Shown one piece after another: positions 1 through 9,786 of a stretch of 64,000 bases of DNA. Below the pieces are notes generated by a model, which saw only the letters and a list, made by a program, of their open reading frames with translations, was not told the origin of the DNA and searched no databases. Position numbers and translations under genes: made by a program. Each line of letters begins with the position of its first letter. Position 1 is the stretch's first letter. The DNA is taken from assembly GCA_963724195.1 (NCBI GenBank), contig CAVRTQ010000021.1, positions 186,001 to 250,000 of the forward strand. Direction: 5' to 3'. This stretch comes from Solirubrobacter sp963724195. GTDB lineage: Bacteria > Actinomycetota > Thermoleophilia > Solirubrobacterales > Solirubrobacteraceae.

Positions 1-271
1 CGACCGCGGTCTCCGCTTCGAGCGCGTCGAGCACCGCGACGTTGTCGGCGACGTGCGCCAGCATCCGGTAGGCCTCGACGCCCTCGGGGACGAAGGACTC
101 GCCATAGCCGCGCACGTCGATCGCGACCGCGCGGTACCCGGCGGCGGCGAGCGCGGGGAGCTGGTGGCGCCACGCCCACGCGCCTTCCGGGAACCCGTGG
201 ACGAGCAGCACCAGCGGCCCTTCGCCTTCGATCACCGCGTTGATGTGGCCTCCGGGTACGTCGATCCGCAT
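1..271 (-). CDS. Alpha/beta hydrolase, epoxide-hydrolase-like (N-terminal part, cut by window edge)
   Basis: About 90 residues are visible on the minus strand from an ATG at 271. They contain the oxyanion-hole motif HGFPE at residues 25-29 and the strand-turn motif DVRGYGES at 52-59, both typical of soluble epoxide hydrolase and haloalkane dehalogenase-like alpha/beta hydrolases. The nucleophile, acid and histidine would lie beyond the edge, so the exact reaction cannot be judged. The protein is expected to be cytosolic. The gene is divergent from the XRE-cupin regulator at 321, which may control it; that link is only from position. Confidence 0.8.
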   Translation of the reverse strand, partial: MRIDVPGGHINAVIEGEGPLVLLVHGFPEGAWAWRHQLPALAAAGYRAVAIDVRGYGESFVPEGVEAYRMLAHVADNVAVLDALEAETAV

Positions 272-320
272 GGGCCTGAGGTTGTCGAGTCGCTGCGCGG
301 CTGCCAACCTCGTTGCCGAA

Positions 321-815
321 ATGGCAATCGAGGAGCGGGTCCGTGCGCGGCTCCGGCAGGCGCGCTTCGAACGTGGGCTGTCGCTCGCGCAGCTGGCCGA
401 CCGGGCCGGGATGACGGCCTCGACCATCAGCCGCCTGGAGACCGGGGCGCGGCGGCTGACGCTCGTGCAGGTGGAGCGGCTCGCGGCGGCGCTCGAGGTC
501 TCCACCGACGCGCTGCTCGCGGAGGAGCGGGTCCCGGCCCCCGCGCAGGACGGCCGCACGTGGTGGCCCGTCGGGCCCGAGCGCGCCGACGGCCCGCGCG
601 TGTTCCGGATCGTCCTGCCGGTCGAGGAGCCGGTCCGCCACCAGCACGAGGGGCACCAGTGGCTGTACGTGCTCGATGGCGCCGTGCGGCTGCTCGTCGG
701 CGCCTCCGACCGCGTGCTCGCGACCGGCGAAGCGGCCACATTCTCCACCTGGGAACCGCACGCGGTCACCGCCGTCGATCGCCCGGCGGAGGCGCTCGTG
801 ATCTTCAGGCCGTGA
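321..815 (+). CDS. XRE-family transcriptional regulator with C-terminal cupin domain
   Basis: The 164-residue protein has an N-terminal helix-turn-helix (roughly residues 12-66; LSLAQLADRAGMTASTISRL) followed by a cupin barrel (about 95-160) with a histidine-rich metal or ligand site (HQHEGHQWLYVLDG). This architecture is a common one-component sensor in actinobacteria. I chose the ATG at 321 because the reading frame upstream of it lacks HTH-family sequence and would overlap the divergent hydrolase start. The last 11 nt overlap the convergent phosphodiester glycosidase gene. The ligand is unknown; the divergent hydrolase is the obvious candidate target. Confidence 0.85.
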   Translation: MAIEERVRARLRQARFERGLSLAQLADRAGMTASTISRLETGARRLTLVQVERLAAALEVSTDALLAEERVPAPAQDGRTWWPVGPERADGPRVFRIVLPVEEPVRHQHEGHQWLYVLDGAVRLLVGASDRVLATGEAATFSTWEPHAVTAVDRPAEALVIFRP

Positions 816-1540
816 AGACGAGCGCGGTGACCACCGCGCGCGACTCCGGCGCGGGCTGGTCGACGTTCGAGTACGGGCGGTTGAGGAGGTGGCCGCGGTG
901 CACGAGCGTCGCGGACCCGCCGCCGTCGAGGTTGATCGCGTCGCGGGCGCCGAACGAGATCAGCAGCCGGGCGAGCTCCGCCATGTCCAGCCCCGCGTCG
1001 ACGCCCGAGCGGCGGCCGTCGCAGCACACCGCCAGCAGCTCGTCCTCGCTCACGCCCAGCGCGGCGCGCGGGTAGCGACCGACCGTGATGTCGGAGTCGA
1101 ACTGCGCGGCGCCGGCCGAGAAGCCCTCGGGGTCCGAGCCGTCGATCACCGAGCGCCCGTCACGGACGAGCAGCGGGCCGGCCTGGACGAGGTCGCCGAC
1201 CGGGTCGGCCGGGAGCGCTTCACGCGGGGCCAGGTTCACGTCGCCATCGACGTGGACGCAGGCGCGCTTGTCAGTCCACGGCGCGGCCACGGGCTCGTGT
1301 TGGATGCGCACGCCGTCGCGCCACAGCTCCCCGAGCGGGCGGAACGGGTCCCGGAGGAAGAAACCGCCGACGATCGCCTCCTTGTGGCCGGTCGTCGCGC
1401 ACCAGTGGTCCAGCCGTTCCGGCGGGTCGAAGTGCAGCGACGGAGACCCGCGTCGTGCGCAGGGGATGACGGACGAGGTAGATCGTGGTCTCCTCGCCGT
1501 CGCGGTTCTGGAATCTCAGCAACTCGTACGTGATGGCCAC
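805..1540 (-). CDS. Phosphodiester glycosidase family protein (NAGPA-like), frameshifted
   Basis: The C-terminal half carries the hallmark INLDGGGSATLV segment of the phosphodiester glycosidase family (related to mammalian N-acetylglucosamine-1-phosphodiester alpha-N-acetylglucosaminidase), plus the QAGPLLVRDG segment. The start is the ATG at 1540 (MAITYELLRFQNRDGEE). The frame changes near 1438 within VSVA-LHFDPPERL; restoring GC at a GCGC there gives one continuous product of about 245 residues. No signal peptide is apparent. Family members cleave sugar-phosphodiester bonds, but the substrate here is unknown. Confidence 0.75.
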
Positions 1541-1602
1541 GGTACCTGCTCATCCCGTCCGGGTGATGCCTCCTCACCCTCTTCAATCAGGAGATCCGGT
1601 AC

Positions 1603-2953
1603 ATGTCCCAAGTGAGCCTGCTCGAGGGGCTCAAGCAGGACCTCGCAGAGCTGGTCGCGATCCCCTCGATCTCCGCGGCGGGCTATCCCGAGCCGCGGCA
1701 ACCGCTGCTCGACGCGTTCGCAGCGGATCACCGAGCTGTTCCGCGCCGCGGGCGTGCAGAACCTCGGCTCGCTCGACCTGCCGGACACGGCGCCGGTGCT
1801 GACCGGCGAGATCCCCGCGCCCGACGGCGCGCCGACCGTCCTGCTCTACAGCCACTACGACGTCGTGCCCGCGGGGGACGAGGCGCTGTGGACGTCGCCG
1901 CCGTTCGTTCCGGTGGAGCGCGACGGCGCGATCTACGGCCGCGGCAGCGCGGACTCCAAGGCCAACATCATCGCCCACGTCGGTGCGCTGCGCGCGTGGG
2001 ACGGGAAGCCGCCGGTGGGCATCAAGCTCGTGATCGAAGGCCAGGAGGAGGTCGGTGGCGGCGCGCTGACGACGTATCCGCCGACCGCTCCGGAGGCCTT
2101 CGGTGCGACGCGATGGTGATCGGCGACATGGGCAGCGTGCGGCCGGGCGTGCCGACGTTGACGGTGGCGCTGCGCGGCATGGCGAGGTCGACGGTCGAGG
2201 TCGCGCACGCTCGGCCGGCGCGAAGCACAGCGGCCAGTTCGGCGGCGCCGCGCCCGACGCGCTGCTGGCGCGTGCTGCGCGCGCTCGTCGTCGCTGCACG
2301 ACGACGACGGCAACGTCGCGGTGGACGGGCCTGCGGCGCGAGGAGTGGGACGGGCGAGTCCTACAGCGACGAGGAGTTCCGGGCGCTCGGCCGAGGTCCT
2401 GCACGGGATGCCGCTGATCGGCACGGGCGGGCTCGGCTCGCGCGTGTGGTCGGGGCCGGCGATCACGGTCACGGGCATCGACGTGCCGTCGGTCGACGAA
2501 CGCGCTCAACGCCGTCTCGCCGTACGCGCGCGCGACGCTCAACCTGCGCGTGCATCCCGAGCAGGACGCGGTCGAGGCGCAGGCGCGCGCTGGTGGAGCC
2601 ACCTCGACGCGCGAGCGGCCGTTCGGGATCGAGCTCGAGGTGAGGCCGGGCGCGACCGGCAACGGGTTCGCCGCCGGCACCGCCGGGCCCGGCCTACGAG
2701 GCCGCGCGGGCGGCGATGGTCGAGGGCGTGGGGCAGCGACGCCGGTGAGCGCGGCGCGGCGGCGGCTCGATCCCGCTCGTCAACGCGCTCGCCGCGGCCG
2801 CGCCCGACGCCGAGATCCTGCTGGTCGGCGCGACCGACGGCTACGCGAACATCCACGCGCCCGACGAGCGCGTGCTGGTCGACGAGCTCGAGAACGCGGT
2901 GGCCGTCGAGGCCGCGTTCTTCGGCGAGTTCGCGGAGCGCTGGGCGTGGCTGA
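1603..2953 (+). CDS. M20-family zinc dipeptidase, multiply frameshifted
   Basis: A strong AGGAG site lies just before the ATG at 1603. Read across frames, the product is an M20/ArgE-DapE-CPG2 metallopeptidase of about 450 residues. Visible motifs are the first metal site YSHYDVVP, YGRGSADSKAN, the catalytic glutamate pair in EGQEEVGG, and the dimerisation-domain segment KHSGQFGGAAPDALL. Frame breaks occur near 1724, 2103, 2202-2220, 2270-2290 and repeatedly to 2930; those I could resolve fit CG loss from GCGC (ttcGCGCagcgg at 1724). The stop is taken as TGA at 2951-2953. The AbgT-type transporter gene follows directly, suggesting uptake and hydrolysis of a peptide-like or aminoacyl substrate. 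Confidence 0.75.
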
Positions 2954-2994
2954 CGCCGCGCGCTCGCCGAGCCCGCGGCGCCGCAGCACACGGC

Positions 2995-4619
2995 ATGGAG
3001 CGGGTGCTCGACGGGATCGAGCGCCTCGGCAACAAGATGCCCGACCCGGCGATCCTGTTCCTGTGGCTGTGCGTGGGCGTGATCGTGCTCTCGCAGGTGC
3101 TCGCGTGGCTCGACGTCAAGGCGACCTACGAGGTCATCGAGCCGCCGCCCGTGCCCGGCGGAGGAGACCTACTACGGCGGCTCGAGCGAGCCCCGTCTAC
3201 GTCGCGCCCGTACGAGCAGGAGCCGGCCGGCGACTACGAGGTGCGCGACCGAGACGACCGAGGTCCAGGGCCTGCTGACCGTCGACGGCGTCCGCTTCCT
3301 GTTCACGTCGTTCGTCGACAACTTCCGGAACTTCGCGGCGGTCGCGATCATCCTGGTGGTGATGATCGGCGTCGGCCTGGCCGAGGCGGCCGGGCTGATC
3401 GGCGCGCTGATCCGCAGGCTCGTCGCGGTGTCCTCGGCCTGCTCGCTGACGTTCATCATCGTGCTGCTCGGCATGATCTCGAGCGTCGCCTCCGACGCGG
3501 GCTACATCGTGCTGATACCCCTCGGGCGCGGTGGCGTTCAAGAGCGTCGGGCGCAACCCGCTGGCGGGCATCGCGGCCGCGTTCGCGGGCGTCGCCGCCG
3601 GCTTCGGCGTGAACTTCCTGATCACGCCGCTGGACGGCGTGCTGACGGAGATCACCAACGACGCGTCCGCGCTCGTCGACCCGAACGCGGAGATCGACCT
3701 CGCGGCGAACCTGTACTTCGGGATCGCTCGGCGCTGTTCGTCACGATCGTGCTGACGTTGGTGACGGCGCGGCTGGTCGAGGGCCGGATCGGCACGTAGG
3801 ACCCGGCCGACGCGGGCGAGGAGCCCGACGGACGAGCCGGCGGAGATCGACGCCGCGGGCGAGGCGCGCGGGCTGCGCTACGCGCTGTGGGCGACGCTCG
3901 CCGTGGTCCTCGTGATCACGCTGCTGACCGCGATCCCGGGCGCGCCGCTGCAGGACCCGGAGACCGGCAGCGTGATCGGCGACTCGCCGTTCATGGACAG
4001 CCTGATCGTGATCATCGCGCTGATCTTCTTCGCCGCCGGGCCTGGCCTACGGCCGCGGCGCGGGGACGATCAAGGGCAGCGCCGAGATGCTCGGCCTCGA
4101 TCACGAAGTCCTGGGCCGGGATGGCGTGCCTGCTGTTCCTGTTCCTGCTGATCGCGCAGTTCATCGCGTACTTCAACTACTCGAACATGGCGCAGGTGGC
4201 GGCGGTCGCAGCTCGGCGACGTGCTCGAGCAGATGGACATCGGCGCGGTCTGGCTGCTGATCGGCTTCATCATCGTGACGATGGTCGTGGACCTGATCAT
4301 GCCCGCGGCCATCGCGAAGTGGGCGATCCTGGCGCCGATCTTCATCCCGCTGCTGATCCGGCTCGACGTGACGCCGCAGACCGTGCTCGCGGCCTACCGC
4401 GTGGGCGACTCGCCGCTGAACGTGGTGACGCCGCTGATGGCGTACTTCCCGCTGATCGTGGTCTTCGTCCAGCGCTACAAGCGGCACGCGGGGATCGGGA
4501 CCGTCGTCTCGCTGATGCTCCCGTACGTGATCTTCCTGTCGATCGCGTGGACGCTGTTCTTCGTGGCGTGGTACCTGATCGGGATTCCTTGGGGGCCCGG
4601 CGCGCCTGTGCACCCGTAG
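2995..4619 (+). CDS. abgT: AbgT-family transporter (p-aminobenzoyl-glutamate type), multiply frameshifted
   Basis: The product begins MERVLDGIERLGNKMPDPAI, the conserved AbgT N-terminus, and ends IPWGPGAPVHP before TAG at 4617. Across the three frames the hydrophobic segments and family blocks are recognisable: DAGYIVLIPLG, AGVAAGFGVNFLITPLDGVL, EITNDA, and a late block around APIFIPLLIRL. Frame breaks occur near 3165, 3245, 3525, 3725, 3815, 4040, 4095 and 4205. AbgT proteins export sulfonamides or import p-aminobenzoyl-glutamate. The upstream M20 peptidase resembles the abgAB-abgT gene pairing, so import coupled to hydrolysis is a reasonable inference. Confidence 0.8.
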
Positions 4620-4623
4620 GCGG

Positions 4624-5308
4624 ATGGACGACAGCACGATCACGTATGTCGTGCTCGGCGCGGCCGTGGTGCTGTTCGTGGTGGGACAAGGTGCCGGTCG
4701 CGGTCGTGGCGGTGCTGGTGGCGCTTGTCCTTGTGGGCCTCCGGCGTGTTGTCGCTGGAGGATGCGCTGGCCGGGCTTCGGCGACCCGACCGTGCTGTTC
4801 ATCGCCTCGCTGTTCGTGGTGAGCGAGGCGCTGGAGGTGTCCGGCGTGACGGCGTGGGTGGGGCAGCAGCTGGTCGCGCGCGTGGGCGGGAGCCGGACGC
4901 GGCTGATCGTGATGCACGATGGCGCTGGCGGCCGGGCTGACCGCGTTGCTGAACGTCAACGGCGCGGTGGCGGCGTTGGTGCCCGTCGCGGTCGTGATGG
5001 CCGTGCAGACGGGGCGCTCGCCCTCGCAGCTGATGCTGCCGTTGGCGTTCGCCGCGCACGCCGGGTCGCTGCTCGCGCTGACCGGGACGCCCGTGAACGT
5101 GATCGTCTCCGACGCGGGGCCGAGGGGGCGACGGGGCTTCGGGTTCTTCGCGTTCGCGTTGGTCGGCGTGCCGTTGGTGCTCGGGACGGTGGCGATCGTC
5201 CTGGTGCTCGGGGAGCGGCTGTTGCCCGGCGCGGACGCCGCGCTCGATCGCGCCCGACTTCAGCGGGCACGCGCGGACGCTGATCGCGCAACGAGTGCCA
5301 TCGCGTAG
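4624..5308 (+). pseudogene. SLC13/DASS-type permease, N-terminal half only
   Basis: The product starts MDDSTITYVVLGAAVVLFV and shows permease blocks typical of the SLC13 sodium/anion symporter family, including FGDPTVLFIASLFVVSEALE and LTGTPVNVIVSDA. It is frameshifted near 4685, 4745, 4775, 4915 and 5125. The family normally spans 430-600 residues, often with TrkA-C domains after the PDFSGHARTL-like segment seen at about 5262. Here the sequence stops within some 25 codons of that point and a new gene begins at 5321. It therefore looks like a genuine truncation, beyond the dinucleotide losses. Only about 225 residues remain, so transport function is doubtful. Confidence 0.6.
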
Positions 5309-5320
5309 CGTTCCAGGCGG

Positions 5321-7626
5321 ATGCGGCGCGCGGTCTCCTGGGCTCTGGCGGTGCTGGCGGCGGTCGCGCTCATGGTGAGCGTGGTCGCGGCGTTCGCGAC
5401 GCGCGAGGTGTTCGACGCCGATCGCTTCGCCGCCCGGACCGAGCAGGCCTTGCAGACCGAGGCGGTGAGCGCGGAGGTCGCGCGGCGGCTGACGGATGCG
5501 GTGATCACGGCCCAGCCCGATCTCGTCGCCGTCCGGCCCTTGGTGTTGGGCGCGGCTGAGGGCGTCGTGCGCAGCGCGGCGTTCGGCGCGGTCGTGCGCG
5601 GCTCGGTCCGCGACCTCCACCGCTCCGCCTTCGACGCCGACGCGGGCACCGTGACGCTGACCGTCGTCGACGCGGGGCTCCTGGTGTCCGAAGCGCTGGA
5701 CCGGCTCCGCCCCGACCTCGCCACGCGCATCCCGGACACCGTCCGCGTGACCTTGACCGACACCGCGGACGGCCCGCCGCTCGCGCTGGTGCAGGCCGCC
5801 GAAGACGTGAAGTGGCTCGCCTGGATCGCGCTCGCCGTCGCGCTGTTGACCGGCGCGGCGGCCGTGCTCGTGGGCGCGGGCGGCGAGTCGCGGGGCGGGG
5901 CGGGCGCGGGCGGCGAGTCGCGGGGCGGGGCGGGTGCGGGCGGCGAATCGTCGGGCCGACGTCGGCCGGGCGCACGGTGCGGCGCCGGCGGGTCGGCGGG
6001 GCGCGCCGCGCGGCGGCGATGCGCGTCGGCGCGGCGGTCGCGGCCGTCGCCGGGCTGACCGCGCTCGTCGCGACGGTCGCGCCGCACGTGGTCACCGGCG
6101 ATGCGGCCGTGCGGGCGGTGCTGGACACGTGGCTGGACCCGCTCGCGGTGCGGTGTTGGGTGGTGTGCGCGGGGGCGTTGCTCGTGACGACCGCGGCGGC
6201 CGCGGTGTGGCACCCGCCCGCGCCCGGGACGCTCTGGACCCAGGTCCGCGGGATCGCGGATCGCGTGCCGCCGACGGGCCGCGCGGTCGCCGCGATCGCG
6301 TTCGGGGCCGTGGCGCTGGCCGCGCCGCTCGTCGTGCTGCGCGTTGCCGTGCTGGCCGCGGGCGCCATCGCGGTCCTGTGGGGCACCGCCGAGTTGCTCC
6401 GTCGCGTCGCGCCGCCGGCCACCGCGCCGCGCGCCGGCCGGCACGTCGTCCGGCGTCGCGGCTCGGCGGGCGGCGCTGCGTCGCCGGCCGCCGCGACGTC
6501 GTCAGGCGCCGCGGCCTCGCCGGCGCGTCGCGTCGTCGTCGCGCCGCGTCGTCGCCGGGCGCCGCGTCGTCGCGGCGCCGCCGACGCGTCTCCGCCGCGC
6601 GGTTCTCGCCGCGGCGCCTCGCGGTCGGGGCGGGCGCGCTCCTCGTCGCCGCGGGTGCGCTCGCGTTCTCGCTCAGCGCCACTCACGCGGAGCCCGTGCG
6701 GGTCGGCAAGTGCAACGGCAGCGCGGCGTTGTGCGCGCGGACGCTCGACGCGGTCGCGTTCGTGGGCACGCACAACTCGATGTCGGCGGACGGGGAGCCC
6801 GGGTGGCTGTTCCCGGCGCAGAACGCGGGCATCGCGCAACAACTCGACGACGGCGTGCGGGCGCTGCTGATCGACACGCACTACGGGTTCCAGACGGCGC
6901 GGGGCGTGGCCACCGACCTGGACCGCGACTCCAAGAGCCGGGAGAAGGTCACGTCCGAGCTCGGGGAGGAGTTCATCGACACGGCGCTCAGGCTGCGCAC
7001 GCGGATCGGGCTATCAAGGCGGCGGCACGCCCGAGATCTTCCTGTGCCACGCGTTCTGCGAGGTCGGCGCGACGAGGGCGGTGGACGCGCTCAGAGACGT
7101 CCACGAGTTCCTGGTCCAGCACCCGGAGGAGGTGCTGATCCTGTCGATCGAGGACGACACGGACCCGGCCGACACGGCGAAGCTCATCCGCGACAGCGGC
7201 CTGATCCGCGAGGTCTACCACGGCCCGGCCAAGCCTCCGTGGCCGACGCTGCAGCAGATGATCCAGCGCAACGAGCGCGTCCTGGTCCTGATCGAGAACG
7301 AACCGGGCGAGGAGCCGTGGATGCACCCCCAAGATCAGATCGCCCAGGAGACGCCGTACCGGTTCACGACCGCCGCCGCACTGCAGGCGCCTGACTCCTG
7401 CGCGCCCAACCGCGGCGGCGACACCGGCTCGCTGCTGCTCGTCAACCACTGGGTGGACACGTCGCCGGCGCCGCGCAAGACGATCGCGCGCGCGGTCAAC
7501 GCTCGCGCGGTCCTCGGCGCCCGGCTCGAGCAATGCCGACAAGAACGCAAGCTGCTGCCCAACGTCGTCGCGGTCGACTTCTACCGCGACGGCGACGTCT
7601 TCCCCCTCGTCGAGGAGCTGCAATGA
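5321..7626 (+). CDS. Membrane protein with C-terminal PLC-X-like phosphodiesterase domain, frameshifted
   Basis: A membrane-anchored N-terminal part (start MRRAVSWALAVLAAVALMVSV, a TM at about residues 3-25) is followed by a soluble segment, a second TM (WLAWIALAVALLTG), a 10-residue repeat region, further TMs (6019-6430) and an Arg/Ala-rich linker. The C-terminal 300 residues resemble the PI-PLC X domain: FVGTHNSMSA, IDTHYGF, GGTPEIFLCHAFCEVG and EEVLILSIEDDTDP. Frames change near 5880-5960, 6560-6600 and 7013; the last is restored by GGGCGCTAT. The first catalytic histidine (GTHNS) is present. The substrate is unknown; an extracytoplasmic phosphodiesterase is plausible. The stop overlaps the glutaminase start (ATGA). 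Confidence 0.65.
5881..5950. repeat. 30-bp in-frame tandem repeat inside the PLC-like membrane protein
   Basis: A 30-bp unit (beginning cggcgagtcgcggggc) occurs at 5881-5910 and again, essentially identical, at 5911-5940, with a partial third copy to 5950. It encodes a ten-residue GGESRGGAGA repeat directly after a transmembrane segment. The unit length is a multiple of three, so copy number changes would keep the frame. Confidence 0.9.
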
Positions 7627-8801
7627 GCGACCCGATCACCCGTGGCCTGCACGATCTCCGCGAGGAGTGCATCGCACAGGCCGAGCCCGGCCGCGTCGCG
7701 GACTACATCCCCGAGCTCCAGTACGCCGACCCCGAAGCGTTCGGGATCGTGCTGGAAAGCCACGAGGGTGACGTGTACGCGGCGGGCGAGTCGGACATGC
7801 CGTTCACGATCCAGTCGATCTCGAAGCCGTTCGTGTACGCGCTCGCCGTGGAGGCGCTCGGCATCGCCGACGTGTCCGCGCGCGTCGGCGCCGAGCCCAG
7901 CGGCGAGCCGTTCAACGCCATCAGCCTCGAGCCGGACACGGGCCGCCCCGCGAACCCGCTCGTCAACGCCGGCGCGATCCTCACCACGAGCCTCGTCCCG
8001 GGCGGCTTCGAGCGGATCGCCGAAGGCCTGTCCGCGTTCGCGGGCCGCACGCTCGAGGTCGACGAGGCCGTCTACCAGTCCGAGCACTCCACGGGCCACC
8101 GCAACATCGCGATCGCGCACCTCATGCGCGCGACCGGAGCGCTCAAGCGCGACGTGCACGCCACCGCCGACGACTACTTCCGCCAGTGCTCGTTGATCGT
8201 CACCACGCGCGATCTCGCCTACATGGCCGCGACGCTCGCGAACTCCGGCCGCGACCCCGTGAGCGGCACGCACGTCGTGAGCGAGACGACCGTCCAGCAC
8301 ACGCTCTCGCTGATGGCGATGTGCGGCATGTACGACGGCGCGGGGGAGTGGATGCTGCGCGTCGGGCTGCCGGCGAAGAGCGGCGTGTCCGGCGGCGTGC
8401 TGGCCGTGAGCCCGGGCCAGTTCGGCGTCGGCCTCTTCAGCCCGCCGCTCAACGAGCGCGGCAACAGCGTCCGCGCCGTGCTCGCGTGCGAGCTGATGGC
8501 GGAGCGCTTCGGCCTGCATGTCTTCCACGACGCCACCGCCGGGGCCCGCGCGGCCAAGGTCACCGAACGCGACGGCGTGCTCGTCCTGCACGGAGACATC
8601 GACTTCGCGGCCGCCGAGCGCGTGCTGCGGCTGAGCCAGGACGGCACGCGCCGCCTCGACCTCAGCGGCGTGACGCGCCTCCATCCGGCCGCGGAGCGAC
8701 TGCTGAGCGCGATCGAACTCAGAGTGAGCATCTACTTCCATCGTGGCATCGGAGAAATTGTGACGACCGCTGTCGATTTCGCGCGAACCCGTTTGTCGTA
8801 G
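7623..8801 (+). CDS. glsA: Glutaminase A with C-terminal STAS-like domain
   Basis: Residues 1-305 form a serine-dependent glutaminase that hydrolyses glutamine to glutamate and ammonia. The nucleophile serine lies in the FTIQSISKPF segment, and NPLVNAGAI, HSTGHRNIAIAHLM, LAVSPGQFGVGLFSPPLN and ERGNSVR are all family blocks. After residue about 310 comes a STAS-like domain (VLVLHGDIDFAAAERVL, RRLDLSGVTRLHPAAERLL). The gene starts with an ATG overlapping the upstream stop by four bases, suggesting translational coupling. Such glutaminase-STAS fusions are known in actinobacteria; the STAS part may be regulatory. No frameshift is present. Confidence 0.93.
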   Translation: MSDPITRGLHDLREECIAQAEPGRVADYIPELQYADPEAFGIVLESHEGDVYAAGESDMPFTIQSISKPFVYALAVEALGIADVSARVGAEPSGEPFNAISLEPDTGRPANPLVNAGAILTTSLVPGGFERIAEGLSAFAGRTLEVDEAVYQSEHSTGHRNIAIAHLMRATGALKRDVHATADDYFRQCSLIVTTRDLAYMAATLANSGRDPVSGTHVVSETTVQHTLSLMAMCGMYDGAGEWMLRVGLPAKSGVSGGVLAVSPGQFGVGLFSPPLNERGNSVRAVLACELMAERFGLHVFHDATAGARAAKVTERDGVLVLHGDIDFAAAERVLRLSQDGTRRLDLSGVTRLHPAAERLLSAIELRVSIYFHRGIGEIVTTAVDFARTRLS

Positions 8802-8805
8802 AGAC

Positions 8806-9451
8806 ATGAACAAGCTCTGGGAAGTCACCTGGGAGGGCGAGCTGCCCGCCTCCCCGCAGGCCGTGTGGGACACGTTCACGCGCCACTCCGGCAGCTACCT
8901 GTGGCCGATCGAGTACGAGCCCCGCGTCGGCGGCTCCGAGACGGGCCTCACGCAGGGCGGCGGCACCGTGACCGTGTGGGAGCCGCACCGCCACTTCGCC
9001 ACCCGTACCCGCCCCGAGCACGAGCGCGACGGGCTCAACGAGGTCCACTTCGAGCTCGAGCCGCTGGGCGAGATCACGTACCTGCGCTACACCCACCGGG
9101 CCGAGATCCCGGAGGCCGAGTACGACCTCCAGCTCGCGATGTGCCGCGAGCACACGGCCTTCTATCAGCACTCGCTCGGGCGTGGCCGCGTGTTACTTCC
9201 CGGGCCTGACCGCCGAGTACGAGGCCGACGACGAGGTCGCCGGCAGCTTCGCCGAGGTGTGCGCGCGGCACGGCGTGCCGGAGGGCGCCGTCGTCGGGGA
9301 CCGGGTGGAGCGCGGCGTCATCGACTACCTCACGCCCTCGTTCCTGGGCATCCGCGGCGCCGACCAGCTGTTCCGCGTCTACGGGCGTGACACCTGGGGC
9401 TATCCCGTGGGCACCACGACCCACCGGTTCCCGACCCGACAGGAGGCGTGA
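8806..9451 (+). CDS. SRPBCC/AHSA1-like domain protein, one frameshift
   Basis: The start MNKLWEVTWEGELPASPQAVWDTFTRH is typical of the SRPBCC (START/AHSA1-like) ligand-binding fold. The frame changes near 9178; restoring GCGC gives SLGRVAACYFPGLTAEYEAD and a continuous protein of about 215 residues. The gene is followed, with a one-base TGATG overlap, by a YCII/DGPF protein and then an ECF sigma factor, a frequent three-gene arrangement. Its ligand is unknown; a role as an accessory or target gene of the sigma factor is inferred from position. Confidence 0.75.
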
Positions 9452-9786
9452 TGGCCCAGTACGCGGTGTTCCTCTACGAGCGCGTGGCCCCCGAGAACCT
9501 GCCGCCGGAGGTCATGCAGGCGCACATGGACATGCCGGAACGCGCGGCCGAGCTGGGCGGGCGGATCGTCGCCGGGATGGCGCTGCAGCCGCCCGCGGAG
9601 ACGGCCACGACGATCCGCAAGGGCGAGCTCACCGACGGCCCGTTCCTGGAGACGAAGGAGGTGCTCGGCGGCGTGTTCGTGATCGAGGCGCGCGACCTCG
9701 ACACCGCGCTCGCGATCGCCAAGTTCACGCCGGTCGTCGACGGCGGCGTGGAAGTGGTCCCGCTGATCGACTTCCAGGTCCTCTGA
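9451..9786 (+). CDS. YCII-related DGPF-domain protein
   Basis: This 111-residue protein has the diagnostic DGPFLETKEVLGGVFVIEA block of the DGPF/YCII family. The start is ATG 9451 with a perfect AGGAGG at 9441-9446, preferred over the GTG at 9448. It lies between an SRPBCC protein and an ECF sigma factor. DGPF proteins are the characteristic genomic partners of group ECF42 sigma factors, so a role in that regulatory module is likely although its biochemistry is not established. Its stop overlaps the putative CTG start of the sigma gene. Confidence 0.9.
   Translation: MAQYAVFLYERVAPENLPPEVMQAHMDMPERAAELGGRIVAGMALQPPAETATTIRKGELTDGPFLETKEVLGGVFVIEARDLDTALAIAKFTPVVDGGVEVVPLIDFQVL

Noticed and set aside
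1603..5308. Interpretation of the first 5 kb as a field of unrelated short genes
   Set aside because: Translations in the three frames join into three known families when lost dinucleotides are restored.
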